Shown here in pieces: positions 28,681 through 40,761 of a stretch of DNA of 64,000 nucleotides. A program made the translations under genes and the position numbers. The number at the start of each line of letters is the position of its first letter. Position 1 is the stretch's first letter. Source of the DNA: Providencia alcalifaciens. Its GTDB lineage: Bacteria; Pseudomonadota; Gammaproteobacteria; Enterobacterales; Enterobacteriaceae. The DNA lies in contig NZ_CP084296.1 of the NCBI RefSeq assembly GCF_020271745.1, positions 124,001 through 188,000 of the forward strand, read 5' to 3'. The notes beneath the pieces were generated by a model. It did not search any database. It saw only the letters and a program-made list of their open reading frames with translations, and had not been told where the DNA came from.

Positions 28681-29937
28681 TTAAAATTCTTTTCTCAGCC
28701 AACTGGTGAGCTTACTAAACCACCCGCTAACTGAAGCACGTTTTTCCGTTTCGGTATCATCGCCAAGGTGGCTTTCTTTACCGTAATGCAGAAGCCCTAC
28801 CGCTGTGGAGTAGTACGGCTCCTGAGCATAATCCGTTAATCCTGTTATATTAAGTGGGGTACCAATTCTGACCTGTGTATGGAACACTTTTTGAGCGCAT
28901 TCAACTAGCCCATCAATCTGTGCTGCCCCACCAGTCAAAACTATCCCTGCCGCTAAGTGGTGTTTGACACCTTGCTGGCGTAACTGTTCCTGTAAATTTA
29001 AAATTTCTTCATTGACTAAATTTAACAGCTCAGTATACCGTGGCTCAATCACTTCTGCTAAGGTTTGACGCTGTAAACTTCTTGGTGGACGCCCGCCAAC
29101 ACTCGGTACTTCCACCGTTTCATCTTTACTCACAATCGAACCCACTGCACAACCGTGACGCACTTTAATTGCTTCTGCGTCTGTTGGTGGCGTACCAAAT
29201 GCGTAAGCGATATCACTTGTCACCACATTACCTGCGTATGGGATCACTTTGGTATGACGCAAAGCACCACCCGTATAAACCGCCATGTCCATTGTGCCGC
29301 CACCAACATCAACAACACAGACACCTAATTCGCGCTCATCTTCAGTCAACACACTGTAACTTGCAGCAAGGCCAGCAAAAATAAGCTGGTCAACTTTTAA
29401 TCCGCAACGCTCAACGGCTTTCACAATGTTCTTCGCCATATCGTTATGGCAAGTGATCAGATGAACTTTAGCTTGCATACGAACACCAGAAAGACCCACT
29501 GGATTTTTAATGCCTTCTTGGTAGTCAATCGCGAATTCTTGCGGAATAACATGCAAAATTCGGTGTTCGTCTTTAACTCTGACAGATTTCGCCGTGTGAA
29601 CTACGCTGTCCACGTCTTCTTGTGTCACTTCTTCTTCGGAGATTGGCACCATCCCAATCTCATTTTGGCAGCTCACATGTTTACCTGATAATGCAAGGTA
29701 AACAGAAGAAATTTGGCAATCTGCCATTAATTCAGCTTGGTCAATCGCTCTTTGGACGCATTTAACAACCGACTCAAGATCGTTAACGCCACCTTTGTCC
29801 ATTCCGCGAGATGGACAGCTTCCCACCCCAATAATATTAACCATACCATCGGGCAGAATTTCTCCTACAAGGGCTGACACCTTGGAAGTTCCAATTTCAA
29901 GGCCTACCACTAATTTTCTGTCCGTCGCTTTAATCAT
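28681..29937 (-). CDS. ftsA: FtsA, actin-like divisome protein
   Basis: Actin-fold ATPase that tethers FtsZ to the membrane and recruits later division proteins. The 418-residue protein starts with the nucleotide-binding VVGLEIGTSKVSALVGEI, has VVDVGGGTMDMAVYTGG and GIVLTGGAAQIDGL in the second lobe, and ends with the amphipathic membrane-targeting helix (WFSKLTSWLRKEF). It lies 44 bp after ftsQ and 57 bp before ftsZ. Confidence 0.98.
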   Translation of the reverse strand: MIKATDRKLVVGLEIGTSKVSALVGEILPDGMVNIIGVGSCPSRGMDKGGVNDLESVVKCVQRAIDQAELMADCQISSVYLALSGKHVSCQNEIGMVPISEEEVTQEDVDSVVHTAKSVRVKDEHRILHVIPQEFAIDYQEGIKNPVGLSGVRMQAKVHLITCHNDMAKNIVKAVERCGLKVDQLIFAGLAASYSVLTEDERELGVCVVDVGGGTMDMAVYTGGALRHTKVIPYAGNVVTSDIAYAFGTPPTDAEAIKVRHGCAVGSIVSKDETVEVPSVGGRPPRSLQRQTLAEVIEPRYTELLNLVNEEILNLQEQLRQQGVKHHLAAGIVLTGGAAQIDGLVECAQKVFHTQVRIGTPLNITGLTDYAQEPYYSTAVGLLHYGKESHLGDDTETEKRASVSGWFSKLTSWLRKEF

Positions 29938-29981
29938 TTGCTTCTGCCTATCTGCCTAATTTGAGTTATTAGCAATTTGTC

Positions 29982-30794
29982 TTATTGGAAGCCTTGCGGT
30001 GCGTCAACTAATAAAGGAGCCCACCCCACCGCTGCCCCACTGGTATAACGCAAATCAACATAGTCAACGCGTTTATCAGTCGTTTGCTGTAAAAGCGGAT
30101 AAAGCTCGAGAAAACGGTTTAACCGTTCTAACACATCTTTTTTCCCAAGCTCGACTCTTACATCATTATCTAAAATAATCTGCCATGCATGGCGTGCTGT
30201 CATAGAAACGGATTTTAGTTTCAAATTATTTTTCGCCAAAATACCACTTAGAACAGCAAATTCTTTCAAAACCTCTGTTTGGCTTCCTTGCGGACCATAA
30301 AGCATTACATAATCGCCTTTACCATTTTGACTTGGCGGAAGGGTAAATACACGCCCTTCTTGGTCGACCATGTTTTGGTCATTCCATCTTGCGTAGGGTT
30401 TGTACTCAGCAATATGGATTTTTAATTCATCAGGCCACTGTTTACGCACTGTAACTTGGCGTATCCACGGCATCATACTGATTTGGTTTTGAATCGCTTT
30501 CACATCCACCGTCATAAAGGTTCCCGGCTGACCTAATGACAAAATTGCCTTTCGCACATCGTCATTGGTGGTGTAATTGCGCTCTCCCGTTAATATCAGT
30601 TTGGACATTGGCAGCCTATCTGCATCCTTCATCCAATTCATCACAGTCCAGCCGCTCCACACAATGGTGCCGACAACCATGAGGAAGAAAATCAATCCGC
30701 CCAAAAAAGCCCCATTACTTGGTCTTAAGCGCGGATCTTCATCTTGACCGCTATTTTGATTATGATGCCTTACATTTAACGCTGCCTGTGACAT
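29982..30794 (-). CDS. ftsQ: FtsQ, divisome bitopic membrane protein
   Basis: Type II inner-membrane protein that joins FtsB and FtsL in the divisome. The 270-residue protein has a cytoplasmic N-tail, one membrane helix near residues 30-52 (GGLIFFLMVVGTIVWSGWTV), then a POTRA domain (LPMSKLILTGERNYTTNDDV) and the beta domain with VDLRYTSGAAVGW at the C-terminus. It starts one base after the ddlB stop, so the two are translationally coupled. Confidence 0.96.
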   Translation of the reverse strand: MSQAALNVRHHNQNSGQDEDPRLRPSNGAFLGGLIFFLMVVGTIVWSGWTVMNWMKDADRLPMSKLILTGERNYTTNDDVRKAILSLGQPGTFMTVDVKAIQNQISMMPWIRQVTVRKQWPDELKIHIAEYKPYARWNDQNMVDQEGRVFTLPPSQNGKGDYVMLYGPQGSQTEVLKEFAVLSGILAKNNLKLKSVSMTARHAWQIILDNDVRVELGKKDVLERLNRFLELYPLLQQTTDKRVDYVDLRYTSGAAVGWAPLLVDAPQGFQ

Positions 30795-30795
30795 A

Positions 30796-31716
30796 TCAAC
30801 TAGCCAATTCCAAAATACGTACCACTAACTGCGAAAAATCCAAACCTGCTTGACGCGCAGCCATTGGAACTAAACTGTGACTGGTCATTCCCGGCGAAGT
30901 ATTCACTTCGAGTAAATAGAACTCCCCATCACTATCTTGTATCACATCAACCCGTCCCCAGCCACGACAGCCTACCGCTTGATAAGCTTGTATTGCGATA
31001 TCTGCCAGTTTTGCTTCAAGGTCGTTTGTTAAACCACTTGGGCAGAAATATTGAGTCTCATCAGATAAATATTTCGCTTCATAGTCATAAAAAATACCCG
31101 GCGGCTGAATGCGGATTGAAGGTAGAACCTCATCACCGAGTACCGCTACCGTATATTCAGGACCACTTAACCACTTTTCAATCAATAACGTATCATCAAA
31201 CTGGAAAGCAAGCTCAATGGCTTCTGGCAATGCATTCAGAGAGTCAACCTTACTCATTCCAACACTGGAACCTTCCAAACTCGGTTTAACGATAAGTGGC
31301 AGTCCTAAGTGCTTAACTTGCTGAGCTAACTGCTCTTTTTTAATATTAGTATATTTCTGCTTGTTAAGTGAAATATATGGAGAAACACTGAGTCCAGCAC
31401 CTTGCCAAAGTTGTTTGGTGCGTAGTTTATCCATACTCAGCGCAGATGCCATTACGCCACTGCCAGTGTATGGAAGCCCCAGAAACTCAAGCATACCTTG
31501 GATCGTGCCGTCTTCCCCGCCACGACCATGTAAGGCGATAAAGGCTTTATCAAACCCAGCCTCTTTTAATGCAATAACAGGAAAATCTTGGGTATCAATT
31601 GGATGCGCATCAACGCCCGCTTGGCGTAATCCCGCCAATACGGCATTGCCAGACTGAAGTGATACTTCACGCTCAGCAGATGTGCCGCCAAATAGAACCG
31701 CGATTTTTTCTGTCAT
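30796..31716 (-). CDS. ddlB: D-alanine--D-alanine ligase B
   Basis: ATP-grasp ligase that makes D-Ala-D-Ala for the peptidoglycan stem peptide. The 306 residues match E. coli DdlB in length, with [20 protein letters not shown] at the N-terminus, the substrate loop [10 protein letters not shown], and the metal-binding [20 protein letters not shown] near the end. Directly downstream of murC (2 bp) and upstream of ftsQ, as in the E. coli dcw cluster. Confidence 0.97.
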   Translation of the reverse strand: MTEKIAVLFGGTSAEREVSLQSGNAVLAGLRQAGVDAHPIDTQDFPVIALKEAGFDKAFIALHGRGGEDGTIQGMLEFLGLPYTGSGVMASALSMDKLRTKQLWQGAGLSVSPYISLNKQKYTNIKKEQLAQQVKHLGLPLIVKPSLEGSSVGMSKVDSLNALPEAIELAFQFDDTLLIEKWLSGPEYTVAVLGDEVLPSIRIQPPGIFYDYEAKYLSDETQYFCPSGLTNDLEAKLADIAIQAYQAVGCRGWGRVDVIQDSDGEFYLLEVNTSPGMTSHSLVPMAARQAGLDFSQLVVRILELAS

Positions 31717-31718
31717 GC

Positions 31719-33182
31719 TTATTCCTCAACCATCGGTGGCTGTAATTTCGTTTCTGCTAGATTTTTGGCTATTTTACCAATATTTCCTGCGCCTTGAACT
31801 AAAATTAAGTCGTTATCATCAAGAACTTGTGCCAGCATATGTGAAACTTGTTCAGGTTCTGCCACAAAAATAGGATCAACCTGCCCACGACTGCGGATTG
31901 TACGGCATAGTGAGCGGCTATCAGCCCCCGGAACTGGCTTCTCACCCGCCGAATAAACTTCCAACATGAGCAAGACATCGACCTGCCCTAGCACGTTTGC
32001 AAAATCATCGTATAAGTCACGAGTACGTGTATAACGATGAGGCTGGAAAACCATCACGATGCGTTTATCTGGCCAGCCTGCGCGAGCGGCTTTAATCGTG
32101 GCGTCGACTTCTGTAGGGTGGTGACCATAGTCATCCACTAGCATCACTTCGCCTTCTTTACCATTCACATTACGCAGCGCATAGTTGCCTAAGAAATCGA
32201 AACGACGGCCAGTTCCTTGGAACTCCACTAATGCAGATAGAATATGTAAATCGTCGATGCCTTCTTCGGTTGCCACCGCAACAGCGGCCGTCGCATTGAG
32301 CGCATTGTGGCGACCAGGTGCATTCAGTACAACAGTCAATTCTGGCATACCTTCACGAGCAATGGTGAAAAAGCCTTGGTTCCCTTTTTGCTCGTACTTG
32401 GTGATACGAACATCCGCATCGTCACTAAAGCCGTAAGTGGTAATGTAACGGCCGATTTTTGGTAATAATGAACGGATCACGGGATCATCGATACACATCA
32501 CTGCACGGCCATAGAATGGCAAGTTATGCAGGAAGTTGATGAAGGTATCTGTCAGGTTTTCAAAATTGCCCTGATAGGTATCCATGTGGTCAGCTTCAAT
32601 ATTTGTCACAACCGCAACAAGTGGCTGTAAATGCAAGAATGATGCATCACTTTCGTCCGCTTCAGCGATTAAATAACGGCTACTACCTAAGCGCGCATGG
32701 GTTCCCGCAGATTTCACTAATCCGCCATTCACAAATGTTGGATCTAAGCCTGCTTGAGCGTAGATCCCTGAAATCATTGCCGTTGTCGTTGTTTTACCGT
32801 GAGTTCCCGCCACTGCGATACCATGACGGTAGCGCATTAATTCAGCCAGCATTTCAGCACGACGAATAACGGGGATTCGCAGCTCTTTTGCAGCTTGAAT
32901 TTCAGGATTCTCTGCAGAGATAGCCGTAGAAACTACCACCACACTCGCGTTTTCAACGTTTTCAGGGCGATGATTAAAATAGATAGTGGCGCCTAACTCT
33001 GTCAGTTGCTGGGTCACTGCGTTAGGTGCTAAATCTGAACCACTAATTTCATAACCTTCGTTAGCCAACACTTCAGCGATACCACCCATGCCAGCACCAC
33101 CGATGCCGACAAAATGAATGTGCCGTACTCTACGCATTTCTGGCACCGATGTTCTTAATTTCGCTAACTGTTGTGTATTCAC
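31719..33182 (-). CDS. murC: MurC, UDP-N-acetylmuramate--L-alanine ligase
   Basis: First Mur ligase: adds L-Ala to UDP-MurNAc with ATP. Motifs: [20 protein letters not shown] (UDP-binding), the ATP loop [25 protein letters not shown], and [20 protein letters not shown] in the C-terminal domain. I set the start at the GTG at 33182, which gives [20 protein letters not shown] as in E. coli and 487 residues; a TTG seven codons upstream has no ribosome site. It follows murG after 70 bp. Confidence 0.96.
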   Translation of the reverse strand: MNTQQLAKLRTSVPEMRRVRHIHFVGIGGAGMGGIAEVLANEGYEISGSDLAPNAVTQQLTELGATIYFNHRPENVENASVVVVSTAISAENPEIQAAKELRIPVIRRAEMLAELMRYRHGIAVAGTHGKTTTTAMISGIYAQAGLDPTFVNGGLVKSAGTHARLGSSRYLIAEADESDASFLHLQPLVAVVTNIEADHMDTYQGNFENLTDTFINFLHNLPFYGRAVMCIDDPVIRSLLPKIGRYITTYGFSDDADVRITKYEQKGNQGFFTIAREGMPELTVVLNAPGRHNALNATAAVAVATEEGIDDLHILSALVEFQGTGRRFDFLGNYALRNVNGKEGEVMLVDDYGHHPTEVDATIKAARAGWPDKRIVMVFQPHRYTRTRDLYDDFANVLGQVDVLLMLEVYSAGEKPVPGADSRSLCRTIRSRGQVDPIFVAEPEQVSHMLAQVLDDNDLILVQGAGNIGKIAKNLAETKLQPPMVEE

Positions 33183-33252
33183 TGTATTTCGCTTCTCTAT
33201 CAATTCTGTCTACATTCTATTTTGTATGGTCAGGCTATTTGCGAGACTTACG

Positions 33253-34326
33253 CTATTTCGCAACATCGCAAATAACCGCCGCAACACGTTCGGTTGCATC
33301 CGTGATGGCACAGCCATAAGCTTTATCTGCCATCGACAATAATTCGGCTCTATCCCACTTGTTGAGTAACTCAACAACGGCTTCAGGTGTAAACTGCGGT
33401 TGCTCAATAATCTTCGCAGCCCCGGCTTGTTCTAAAGGCAGTGCATTCCAATATTGCTGGCGGTCTTTATGCTGGAAAGGAACAAAAATCGCGGGTAAAC
33501 CTGCCGCGGCTATCTCACTGACAGTTAATGCACCTGAACGACAAACCACAATATCAGCCCATGCGTAAGCTTGTGCCATATCATCAATAAATTCAGTCAC
33601 TTTAAACTCAGAATCGCCTGAATTTTGCAAAAAATCATTATACAATGCTTCTGTCGATTCCTTACTGCCTTTTCCAGCCTGATGCCAGATATTTAACTGT
33701 TTGCTCACATTTCCAGCAACTGCAGGCATGACTTGATTTAAAATTCTAGCCCCTTGGCTCCCCCCAACAACCAATACGCGAATTGCGCCTTCGCGACCCG
33801 TTAAGCGCTCTTGCGGTGCCGGCAATGCCAGTACATCCTCACGCACAGGGTTACCTACAACAGGTGCATCAGGGAATGCGCCGGGGAAAGCTTGCAAAAC
33901 ACGTTTAGCAATTTTTGATAACCATTTATTGGTTAATCCCGCGATCCCATTTTGTTCATGGAGAACAACAGGAACACCACATTGCCAAGCAGCGATACCT
34001 CCGGGACCAGACACATAACCGCCCATACCAAGAACCGCATCAGGTTGATAGCGTTGAATAATGGTTTTCGCTTGGCGAATGGCTTTATAGATACGCCAAG
34101 GTGCACCAATTAATGCACCAATGCCTTTGCCTCTTAAACCCGAGATCTGAATAAACTCAATATCAATACCGTGTTTCGGTACTAAAGTGGCTTCCATGCG
34201 ATCCGCGGTACCTAACCAGCGAATTTCCCAACCTTGAGCCTGCAAATAGTGCGCCACAGCTAAGCCGGGAAAAACGTGTCCCCCAGTTCCGCCTGCCATA
34301 ACGAGTAATTTTTTTGCCTGACTCAT
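33253..34326 (-). CDS. murG: MurG, lipid II GlcNAc transferase
   Basis: Peripheral inner-membrane glycosyltransferase (GT28) that adds GlcNAc to lipid I to form lipid II. The 357-residue protein has the first G-loop [17 protein letters not shown], the second G-loop [13 protein letters not shown] and the donor-binding [20 protein letters not shown] with [13 protein letters not shown]. The start overlaps the ftsW stop as ATGA, indicating coupled translation. Confidence 0.97.
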   Translation of the reverse strand: MSQAKKLLVMAGGTGGHVFPGLAVAHYLQAQGWEIRWLGTADRMEATLVPKHGIDIEFIQISGLRGKGIGALIGAPWRIYKAIRQAKTIIQRYQPDAVLGMGGYVSGPGGIAAWQCGVPVVLHEQNGIAGLTNKWLSKIAKRVLQAFPGAFPDAPVVGNPVREDVLALPAPQERLTGREGAIRVLVVGGSQGARILNQVMPAVAGNVSKQLNIWHQAGKGSKESTEALYNDFLQNSGDSEFKVTEFIDDMAQAYAWADIVVCRSGALTVSEIAAAGLPAIFVPFQHKDRQQYWNALPLEQAGAAKIIEQPQFTPEAVVELLNKWDRAELLSMADKAYGCAITDATERVAAVICDVAK

Positions 34327-35516
34327 TTGGAACTCCTTACAAACGCCTGAGCTTTCTCAAGTCGTGTTTCATAATCAATTCTAAGTAACATAGCGATCGC
34401 CGCTGACATCACTAATAAACTCGATCCCCCATAACTGATTAACGGGAGTGTTAAACCTTTAGTTGGCAACATACCTGCCGCTGCTCCCACATTAACCAAT
34501 GCTTGGAAGGTAAACCAAATACCGATGGCACACGCGAGATATCCACCAAATAATTGGTTGGTTAGCAGTGCTCTACGCCCTATCATCATCGCTCTAAACG
34601 CCAGCATGAATACCATCAGTAACACCAGAACCACACCCACATAACCTAGCTCTTCAGCCAATACAGAGAAAATAAAGTCCGTGTGTGCTTCCGGTAAATA
34701 TTCTAATTTCTGTACTGAGTTACCCAAACCTTGCCCGAGGAGCTCTCCTCGACCAAACGCCATCAAAGATTGCGTTAACTGATAGCCGCTACCAAACGGA
34801 TCATCCCACGGGTTTAAGAAGGATGTCACACGGCGCAAACGATACGGTTCAAAGATAATCAAAGCCAGTACACCTACGCCACAAACCGCGATACCAATAA
34901 TAAACGGTGCTAAACGCGCACCGGCTAAAAACAGCAACCCTAACGTAGTCACAACCAGTACAACCACTGTTCCTAAGTCTGGCTGCAACAGCAGCAATAG
35001 CGCCATCATAATCAAAATACACATCGGTTTCACAAAGCCGAAAAACTTGGTGCGTACTTCATCTGACTTACGAACTAAATAGCTGGAAACGTAACAAAAC
35101 AGCGCAAACTTAGAAATTTCTGCGGGCTGAATTTTCACAATACCGATGTCAATCCAGCGTGATGCCCCATTAACAGAGCTCCCCGCAACCAACACCACTG
35201 CCAGCATTCCCAATGCACCCATCAGCAAAATAAAGCTGTATTTTTCCCATGTTGCCATTGAGATACGCATAACGCCTAAAACCAGAAGAAATGCAACGAC
35301 CAAATACACTACGTCACGTTTAGCAAAATAGAATGGGTCATCCGTTAATCGCTGTCCGACTGGCATCGATGCAGAGGTCACCATAATGAAGCCGATTGCC
35401 GCTAAACCGAATGCTAACCAAACCAATGTACGGTCGTAGAGCGTCGTGCCTGAAATCACGCCGTTCTTTTCACCGATGATCCAGTTTTTTAAACGCAAAG
35501 CACCCGGTATGGTCAT
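34323..35516 (-). CDS. ftsW: FtsW, SEDS-family septal peptidoglycan polymerase
   Basis: Polytopic SEDS glycosyltransferase that works with FtsI at the septum. The 397-residue protein shows about ten hydrophobic helices and the family signatures [37 protein letters not shown] and [16 protein letters not shown]. Start and murD stop share TAATG (one-base overlap), and its own stop overlaps murG. Confidence 0.97.
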   Translation of the reverse strand: MTIPGALRLKNWIIGEKNGVISGTTLYDRTLVWLAFGLAAIGFIMVTSASMPVGQRLTDDPFYFAKRDVVYLVVAFLLVLGVMRISMATWEKYSFILLMGALGMLAVVLVAGSSVNGASRWIDIGIVKIQPAEISKFALFCYVSSYLVRKSDEVRTKFFGFVKPMCILIMMALLLLLQPDLGTVVVLVVTTLGLLFLAGARLAPFIIGIAVCGVGVLALIIFEPYRLRRVTSFLNPWDDPFGSGYQLTQSLMAFGRGELLGQGLGNSVQKLEYLPEAHTDFIFSVLAEELGYVGVVLVLLMVFMLAFRAMMIGRRALLTNQLFGGYLACAIGIWFTFQALVNVGAAAGMLPTKGLTLPLISYGGSSLLVMSAAIAMLLRIDYETRLEKAQAFVRSSK

Positions 35517-36841
35517 TAACCTAACTCCTTAGCGAGTTGAGCAAAAACATCACCTCGCTGCTCAAAACTTTTGAACTGATCTAAGCTGGCACATGCGGGA
35601 GATAACAGCACCATGTCGCCAGATTTTAACAACGGCGCAATTAGGCGCATACTCTGCTCCATCGTATCTGTCAGTACGGATTTTTCTGGTGCAAGCTCCG
35701 CTAATTGTTGACCGTCACGACCAAAACAATACAAGCGGTAGTTATCCGCCGAAATGTATTCTTTGAGCGGAGAAAAATCGGCTGATTTACCGTCACCACC
35801 TAACAACAAATAAATGTTGCCATCCACATGCAAACCATTCAGCGCCGCTTCTGTACTGCCCACATTGGTCGCCTTCGAGTCATTAATCCAACGCACTCCG
35901 CGATTGAAAAAGACCAACTGGAAGCGATGCACTAAACCGGCATACTCTTTTAAGACTTTAAGACTAGCTTCACGAGGGATTGCCACGGTATCCGCTAAGG
36001 CTAATGCAGCCAGCGCATTCATATAATTATGCTGTCCAGTCAGATGCATTTGTGCCACATCCAACACCACTTCACCTTGAGCAACTAAGACACGCTTTTG
36101 CGTATCAAAGTAGTAATCACCACTATTTAAACCAAAACTGGTGTATTGGTTAACGCTCTGGTCATGTGGAAATGTTAGCGGGTCTTGCGCGTTCACAATG
36201 CCGTGTTGCGCATTATTATAAATACGTAATTTTGCTGCGCGATATTGCTCAAGCCCCAATGGATAGCGATCCATATGATCTTCAGTCACATTCAACACGG
36301 TCGCTGCTGCTGCTCGTAGGCTAGACGTGGTTTCCAATTGGAAGCTAGACAGTTCCAACACGAACAGGCTATGCCCTTGATTAAGTAAGGAAAGTGCAGG
36401 AATACCAATATTCCCACCCACACCGACGGAAATCCCAGCCGCTTTCGCCATTTCCCCCACAAGGGAAGTCACCGTGCTTTTACCATTAGAACCTGTGATT
36501 GCGACAATTGGCGCATCCGCCTCACGGCAGAACAGCTCAATATCACCCACAATCTCAATACCGTTGCTTGCGGCTTCCTGTAACTGCGGCGTTGCCAACG
36601 CAACGCCTGGGCTGGCAACAATCAAGTCAGCTTGTTGCAGCCATTCATTATTTAAGCTGCTACTATGACAAGCAACATTCTCCGGAAGTTTATCAACACC
36701 AGGTGGCACAGCGCGGGTATCCATCACACGAGGAACAACCCCACGAGCAAGGAAAAAGTCAACGCAGGAAAGCCCAGTTAAACCTAAGCCGATAATCACT
36801 ACGTTTTTACCCTGATACTGCTGAGCCTGTGAACCAATCAT
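35516..36841 (-). CDS. murD: MurD, UDP-MurNAc-L-Ala--D-glutamate ligase
   Basis: Second Mur ligase: adds D-Glu. 441 residues; N-terminal [20 protein letters not shown] Rossmann segment, ATP loop [31 protein letters not shown] and the C-terminal ligase signature [17 protein letters not shown]. The start lies one base after the mraY stop, with AAGG inside the end of mraY as ribosome site. Slightly longer at the N-terminus than E. coli MurD. Confidence 0.97.
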   Translation of the reverse strand: MIGSQAQQYQGKNVVIIGLGLTGLSCVDFFLARGVVPRVMDTRAVPPGVDKLPENVACHSSSLNNEWLQQADLIVASPGVALATPQLQEAASNGIEIVGDIELFCREADAPIVAITGSNGKSTVTSLVGEMAKAAGISVGVGGNIGIPALSLLNQGHSLFVLELSSFQLETTSSLRAAAATVLNVTEDHMDRYPLGLEQYRAAKLRIYNNAQHGIVNAQDPLTFPHDQSVNQYTSFGLNSGDYYFDTQKRVLVAQGEVVLDVAQMHLTGQHNYMNALAALALADTVAIPREASLKVLKEYAGLVHRFQLVFFNRGVRWINDSKATNVGSTEAALNGLHVDGNIYLLLGGDGKSADFSPLKEYISADNYRLYCFGRDGQQLAELAPEKSVLTDTMEQSMRLIAPLLKSGDMVLLSPACASLDQFKSFEQRGDVFAQLAKELG

Positions 36842-36842
36842 C

Positions 36843-37925
36843 TTAACGCACCTTCAATGTTGCTAGTCCAATCAGGACTAACATGAGAGAGATAATCCAG
36901 AAACGCACGATAACGCGTGGTTCTGGCCAACCTTTCAATTCATAGTGATGGTGAATTGGTGCCATACGGAAAATTCGTTGACCACGTAATTTGAAAGAGC
37001 CAACTTGTAAAATCACCGACAGCGTTTCAACCACAAACACACCGCCCATGATCACTAATAAGAATTCTTGGCGCAGTAAAACAGCAATAGTTCCTAATGC
37101 TCCACCTAATGCCAGAGATCCTACATCACCCATAAATACTTGTGCTGGGTAGGTGTTGAACCATAAGAAACCTAAACCCGCCCCAACAATCGCCGTACAC
37201 ACAATTACTAACTCACCGGCATGTGGTAGGAATGGGATGTGTAAGTAGTTAGCGAAGTTAACGTTACCCGTTGCCCATGCCACTAGGGCAAAACCTGCGG
37301 CAACGAACACGGTTGGCATAATGGCTAAACCATCTAAGCCATCTGTTAAGTTAACGGCGTTACTGGTTCCAACGATAACGAAGTAAGCGAGTAAGATGTA
37401 CAGCACACCTAATTGCGGCATCACATCTTTAAAGAATGGAACAACCAGCTGAGTTGCTGGCGTATCTTTCCCAATCGCATACATAGAGAATGCAACAACG
37501 AGTGCTAATACTGATTGCCAGAAGTATTTCCAACGGGCAATCAGACCACGAGTGTCTTTTCGAACGACTTTGCGGTAATCATCAACAAAGCCAACAATAC
37601 CGTAGCCCACTAAAACCAGCAGTACACACCAGACGTATGGATTATCTAAACGTGCCCATAACAACACTGACATGCAGATAGAAAATAGGATTAAAATCCC
37701 ACCCATAGTTGGCGTGCCACGTTTACTAAAGTGAGATTCAGGGCCCTCGTTACGTACCACTTGCCCAATTTGCATTTTTTGCAAATAAGCTATCAGGTGC
37801 GGTCCCATCCACAGAGCAATAATTAATGCTGTCAGCAAACCGACAATGGCTCTGAACGTCAAATAGGAGAAGACGTTAAAAGCAGAAAATTTATGAACCA
37901 ATAATTCGGCTAACCAGACTAACAT
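36843..37925 (-). CDS. mraY: MraY, phospho-MurNAc-pentapeptide translocase
   Basis: Integral membrane enzyme that transfers phospho-MurNAc-pentapeptide to undecaprenyl phosphate, forming lipid I. With the ATG at 37925 the product is 360 residues, the E. coli length. Conserved [48 protein letters not shown] and [20 protein letters not shown] cover the catalytic aspartates and HHH loop; about ten membrane helices. A GTG three codons upstream is open, but GGAG is eight bases before the ATG. It overlaps the end of murF by seven bases. Confidence 0.97.
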   Translation of the reverse strand: MLVWLAELLVHKFSAFNVFSYLTFRAIVGLLTALIIALWMGPHLIAYLQKMQIGQVVRNEGPESHFSKRGTPTMGGILILFSICMSVLLWARLDNPYVWCVLLVLVGYGIVGFVDDYRKVVRKDTRGLIARWKYFWQSVLALVVAFSMYAIGKDTPATQLVVPFFKDVMPQLGVLYILLAYFVIVGTSNAVNLTDGLDGLAIMPTVFVAAGFALVAWATGNVNFANYLHIPFLPHAGELVIVCTAIVGAGLGFLWFNTYPAQVFMGDVGSLALGGALGTIAVLLRQEFLLVIMGGVFVVETLSVILQVGSFKLRGQRIFRMAPIHHHYELKGWPEPRVIVRFWIISLMLVLIGLATLKVR

Positions 37926-39277
37926 TCGAAGCACTCCTTCAATGCATTCACGACATCTTCCATCGCAGAGCTGCGTGAACCTTTAACTAAAATAGAAACA
38001 ACATCATTCTGCTGTACTAGCGGAATTAGTCGGGTTAATAAATCTTGTTTCGCTGTAAAATGCTCACCACGTTCGCTAGATTGGCTAATAACTTCGCTTA
38101 ACTGTCCAACACTGAGAACTTTATCTAAGCCCGCTTGCTTCGCGGCTAAACCAACACGTTCATGGCACTCATGGGCATAATCACCAAGCTCACCCATGTC
38201 ACCAACAACTAAAATGCGATAGCCCGGCATTTTCGCCAGCACATTAATCGCCGCAATCATCGAACCATCATTGGCATTATAGGTATCGTCCAGTACGACT
38301 TTCGTCTCACTTAAACTCACTGGGAATAAACGCCCCGGTACCGCTTTCGTGGTGGCTATACCTTGTTTAATATCTTCTAAGGTTGCACCAACCGAGATGG
38401 CTAATGCACTTGCCGCTAAAACATTGGCAATGTTATGCACGCCCGGTAATGGCAATGTGATCTCAACCTGTCCTACTGGCGTATGCAGCGTGAAATCCGT
38501 TGTAAGCTGTTTGATTTGAATATCGGAAGGGTAGAAATCCGCTTTTTCAGTCAGCGAGTAATACCAAACGGTTTGACGAGGGTTAAATTGCCACTTATCA
38601 GAGTAGCTATCTAAGTTCACAATCGCCGTGCCTTCTTCTGACAGGCCTTGGTAGATTTCACCTTTGGCTTTAGCGACACCTTCAGGAGAGCCGAAACCAG
38701 CAAGATGCGCACCAAATAAGTTATTCACTAATGCAGCTTCTGGCTTAACGATATTGGTCGTGTATTCAATTTCATATGGGTGATTAGCCCCCATTTCGAT
38801 CACGGCAAACTGATATTCATCCGTTAAACGGAACAGTGTCAGTGGAACACCAATATCATTATTCAAGTTGCCTGCGGTATATAACGTTTTGCCACGTTGT
38901 GCCAGAATCGAGGCGGTCATCTCTTTCACGGATGTTTTACCGGAAGAGCCAGTCAACCCGACCACTCTCGCTTTAGACTGTTGACGCACCCAAGCGGCGA
39001 TTTGTCCCATCGCAATACGCGTATCTTCCACAATCACCTGTGGGCAGTTCACATCCAGTTGATGGTTAACTAACAGTGCTGCAGCGCCCGCATCCACCAC
39101 TTGAGCGGCAAAATCATGGGCATCAAAACGCTCGCCTTTTAAGGCAATAAACAGGCAGCTAGCATCGATTTTACGGCTATCAGTACTCACGTTTAATAAC
39201 ACAAATTCGTTATTGCTCGCTTTTTCAATGCGACCGTGAGTGATTTGCGCCAGTTGGGTTAAGGTCATCGGGATCAT
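37919..39277 (-). CDS. murF: MurF, UDP-MurNAc-tripeptide--D-Ala-D-Ala ligase
   Basis: Fourth Mur ligase: attaches D-Ala-D-Ala to complete the pentapeptide. 452 residues with [20 protein letters not shown] at the N-terminal domain, ATP loop [29 protein letters not shown] and [16 protein letters not shown] in the C-terminal half, ending [15 protein letters not shown]. Coupled to murE by an ATGA overlap. Confidence 0.97.
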   Translation of the reverse strand: MIPMTLTQLAQITHGRIEKASNNEFVLLNVSTDSRKIDASCLFIALKGERFDAHDFAAQVVDAGAAALLVNHQLDVNCPQVIVEDTRIAMGQIAAWVRQQSKARVVGLTGSSGKTSVKEMTASILAQRGKTLYTAGNLNNDIGVPLTLFRLTDEYQFAVIEMGANHPYEIEYTTNIVKPEAALVNNLFGAHLAGFGSPEGVAKAKGEIYQGLSEEGTAIVNLDSYSDKWQFNPRQTVWYYSLTEKADFYPSDIQIKQLTTDFTLHTPVGQVEITLPLPGVHNIANVLAASALAISVGATLEDIKQGIATTKAVPGRLFPVSLSETKVVLDDTYNANDGSMIAAINVLAKMPGYRILVVGDMGELGDYAHECHERVGLAAKQAGLDKVLSVGQLSEVISQSSERGEHFTAKQDLLTRLIPLVQQNDVVSILVKGSRSSAMEDVVNALKECFEC

Positions 39278-40761
39278 GCCATCACCCCCAACAATCTTGC
39301 GACAGTCAAGCGGTCTGAATAATCTAAACGGCGAGAACCAATAATTTGATAATCTTCATGGCCTTTACCCGCCACTAAAATCACATCATCAGGTTGTGCT
39401 TGTAAGATAGTATTGGTGACGGCTTCTGGACGCCCCGGGATCGCGAATACGCGGCTAGAATCTAAAATACCCGCCATGATGTCGTTGATAATATCCAGCG
39501 GATCTTCGCTGCGAGGGTTATCGTCGGTGATCACCACTTTATCAGCGTATTGCTCTGCGGAGGCTCCCATCAGAGGGCGCTTGCCTTTGTCTCTATCACC
39601 GCCACAACCAAAGACGCACCACAGCTTGCCTTTACAATGTAAACGCGCTGCCGCTAACGCTTTTTCTAATGCATCAGGGGTATGCGCATAATCCACAACC
39701 ACGGTTGGCTTGCCTGCAACGCTGAACACTTCCATACGACCACAGACTGGCATTAACGCGTCGGTTGTCGCTAAAAGTTTCTCTAATGGGTAGTCCATCA
39801 TTAACAGTGTTGCCATCGCTAGCAATAAGTTGCTTACGTTAAACGCCCCCATTAATGGGCTTTCAAATGAACCTTCACCCCAGCTTGACGTGAAATGAAT
39901 GGTTGCGCCTTTATCGTGATAATCCACGTCAGTGGCTTTTAACCATGGGCCTTGCCAGTTAGCCGGTATACGATTTTCCATCGTCACGGCACAAGCTTGC
40001 GGCAAGCGCTGCAACCACTTCATCCCCACTTCATCATCCGCATTAATAATTTGAGTTTTAGTTTGATGAGTAGAGAAAAGTAACCATTTCGCGGCCTCGT
40101 AATTAGCCATATCACCATGATAATCGAGATGGTCACGGCTTAAATTAGTGAATACTGCTGCGTCAAATTGCAGCGCAGCAACACGACCTTGAACCAAGCC
40201 ATGAGAAGAAACTTCCATCGCCGTCAACGTCGCTTTTTTATTCAGTAATTGAGTCAGTTCTAATTGAATATCAACGGCGGAACCCGTTGTGTTCTCACTT
40301 GGAGAAACTTGCCCCAGTAGCCCATTACCTACCGTTCCCATCACTGCCGATGTTTCGCCTAATCCTTTAGCCCATTGCGCAATTAATTGCGTCGTGGTGG
40401 TCTTACCGTTGGTTCCCGTCACACCCACTAATTTCATTTGGGATGAAGGTTGATGGTAGAACTCACCCGCTAATGCGGATAAACGGTTGTTTAGGTCGTT
40501 AAGATAAATGACAGGCACACCATGAATAAAGCGAATTTCGCCTTCTTCTGCTTCGCCTTGTGCTTCTGCAATCACCGCAGAAACCCCTTGAGCGATAGCT
40601 TGAGGAATATAGTGTCTACCATCTGACTGATGGCCTTTTACAGCAATGAACAGATCACCCGCGGCAGCCTTTCGACTGTCTAGCGTCATCTCTCGTAAAG
40701 AGACATTTGTTGTACTCACACCAAATGGGGCGAGGAGTTCACAAAGATTACGATCTGCCAC
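39274..40761 (-). CDS. murE: MurE, UDP-MurNAc-L-Ala-D-Glu--meso-diaminopimelate ligase
   Basis: Third Mur ligase: adds meso-diaminopimelate. 495 residues; ATP loop [31 protein letters not shown], and the DAP-specific DDNPRSEDP motif that distinguishes it from lysine-adding homologues. Its first 14 bases overlap the end of ftsI, a coupling also seen in E. coli. Confidence 0.97.
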   Translation of the reverse strand: MADRNLCELLAPFGVSTTNVSLREMTLDSRKAAAGDLFIAVKGHQSDGRHYIPQAIAQGVSAVIAEAQGEAEEGEIRFIHGVPVIYLNDLNNRLSALAGEFYHQPSSQMKLVGVTGTNGKTTTTQLIAQWAKGLGETSAVMGTVGNGLLGQVSPSENTTGSAVDIQLELTQLLNKKATLTAMEVSSHGLVQGRVAALQFDAAVFTNLSRDHLDYHGDMANYEAAKWLLFSTHQTKTQIINADDEVGMKWLQRLPQACAVTMENRIPANWQGPWLKATDVDYHDKGATIHFTSSWGEGSFESPLMGAFNVSNLLLAMATLLMMDYPLEKLLATTDALMPVCGRMEVFSVAGKPTVVVDYAHTPDALEKALAAARLHCKGKLWCVFGCGGDRDKGKRPLMGASAEQYADKVVITDDNPRSEDPLDIINDIMAGILDSSRVFAIPGRPEAVTNTILQAQPDDVILVAGKGHEDYQIIGSRRLDYSDRLTVARLLGVMA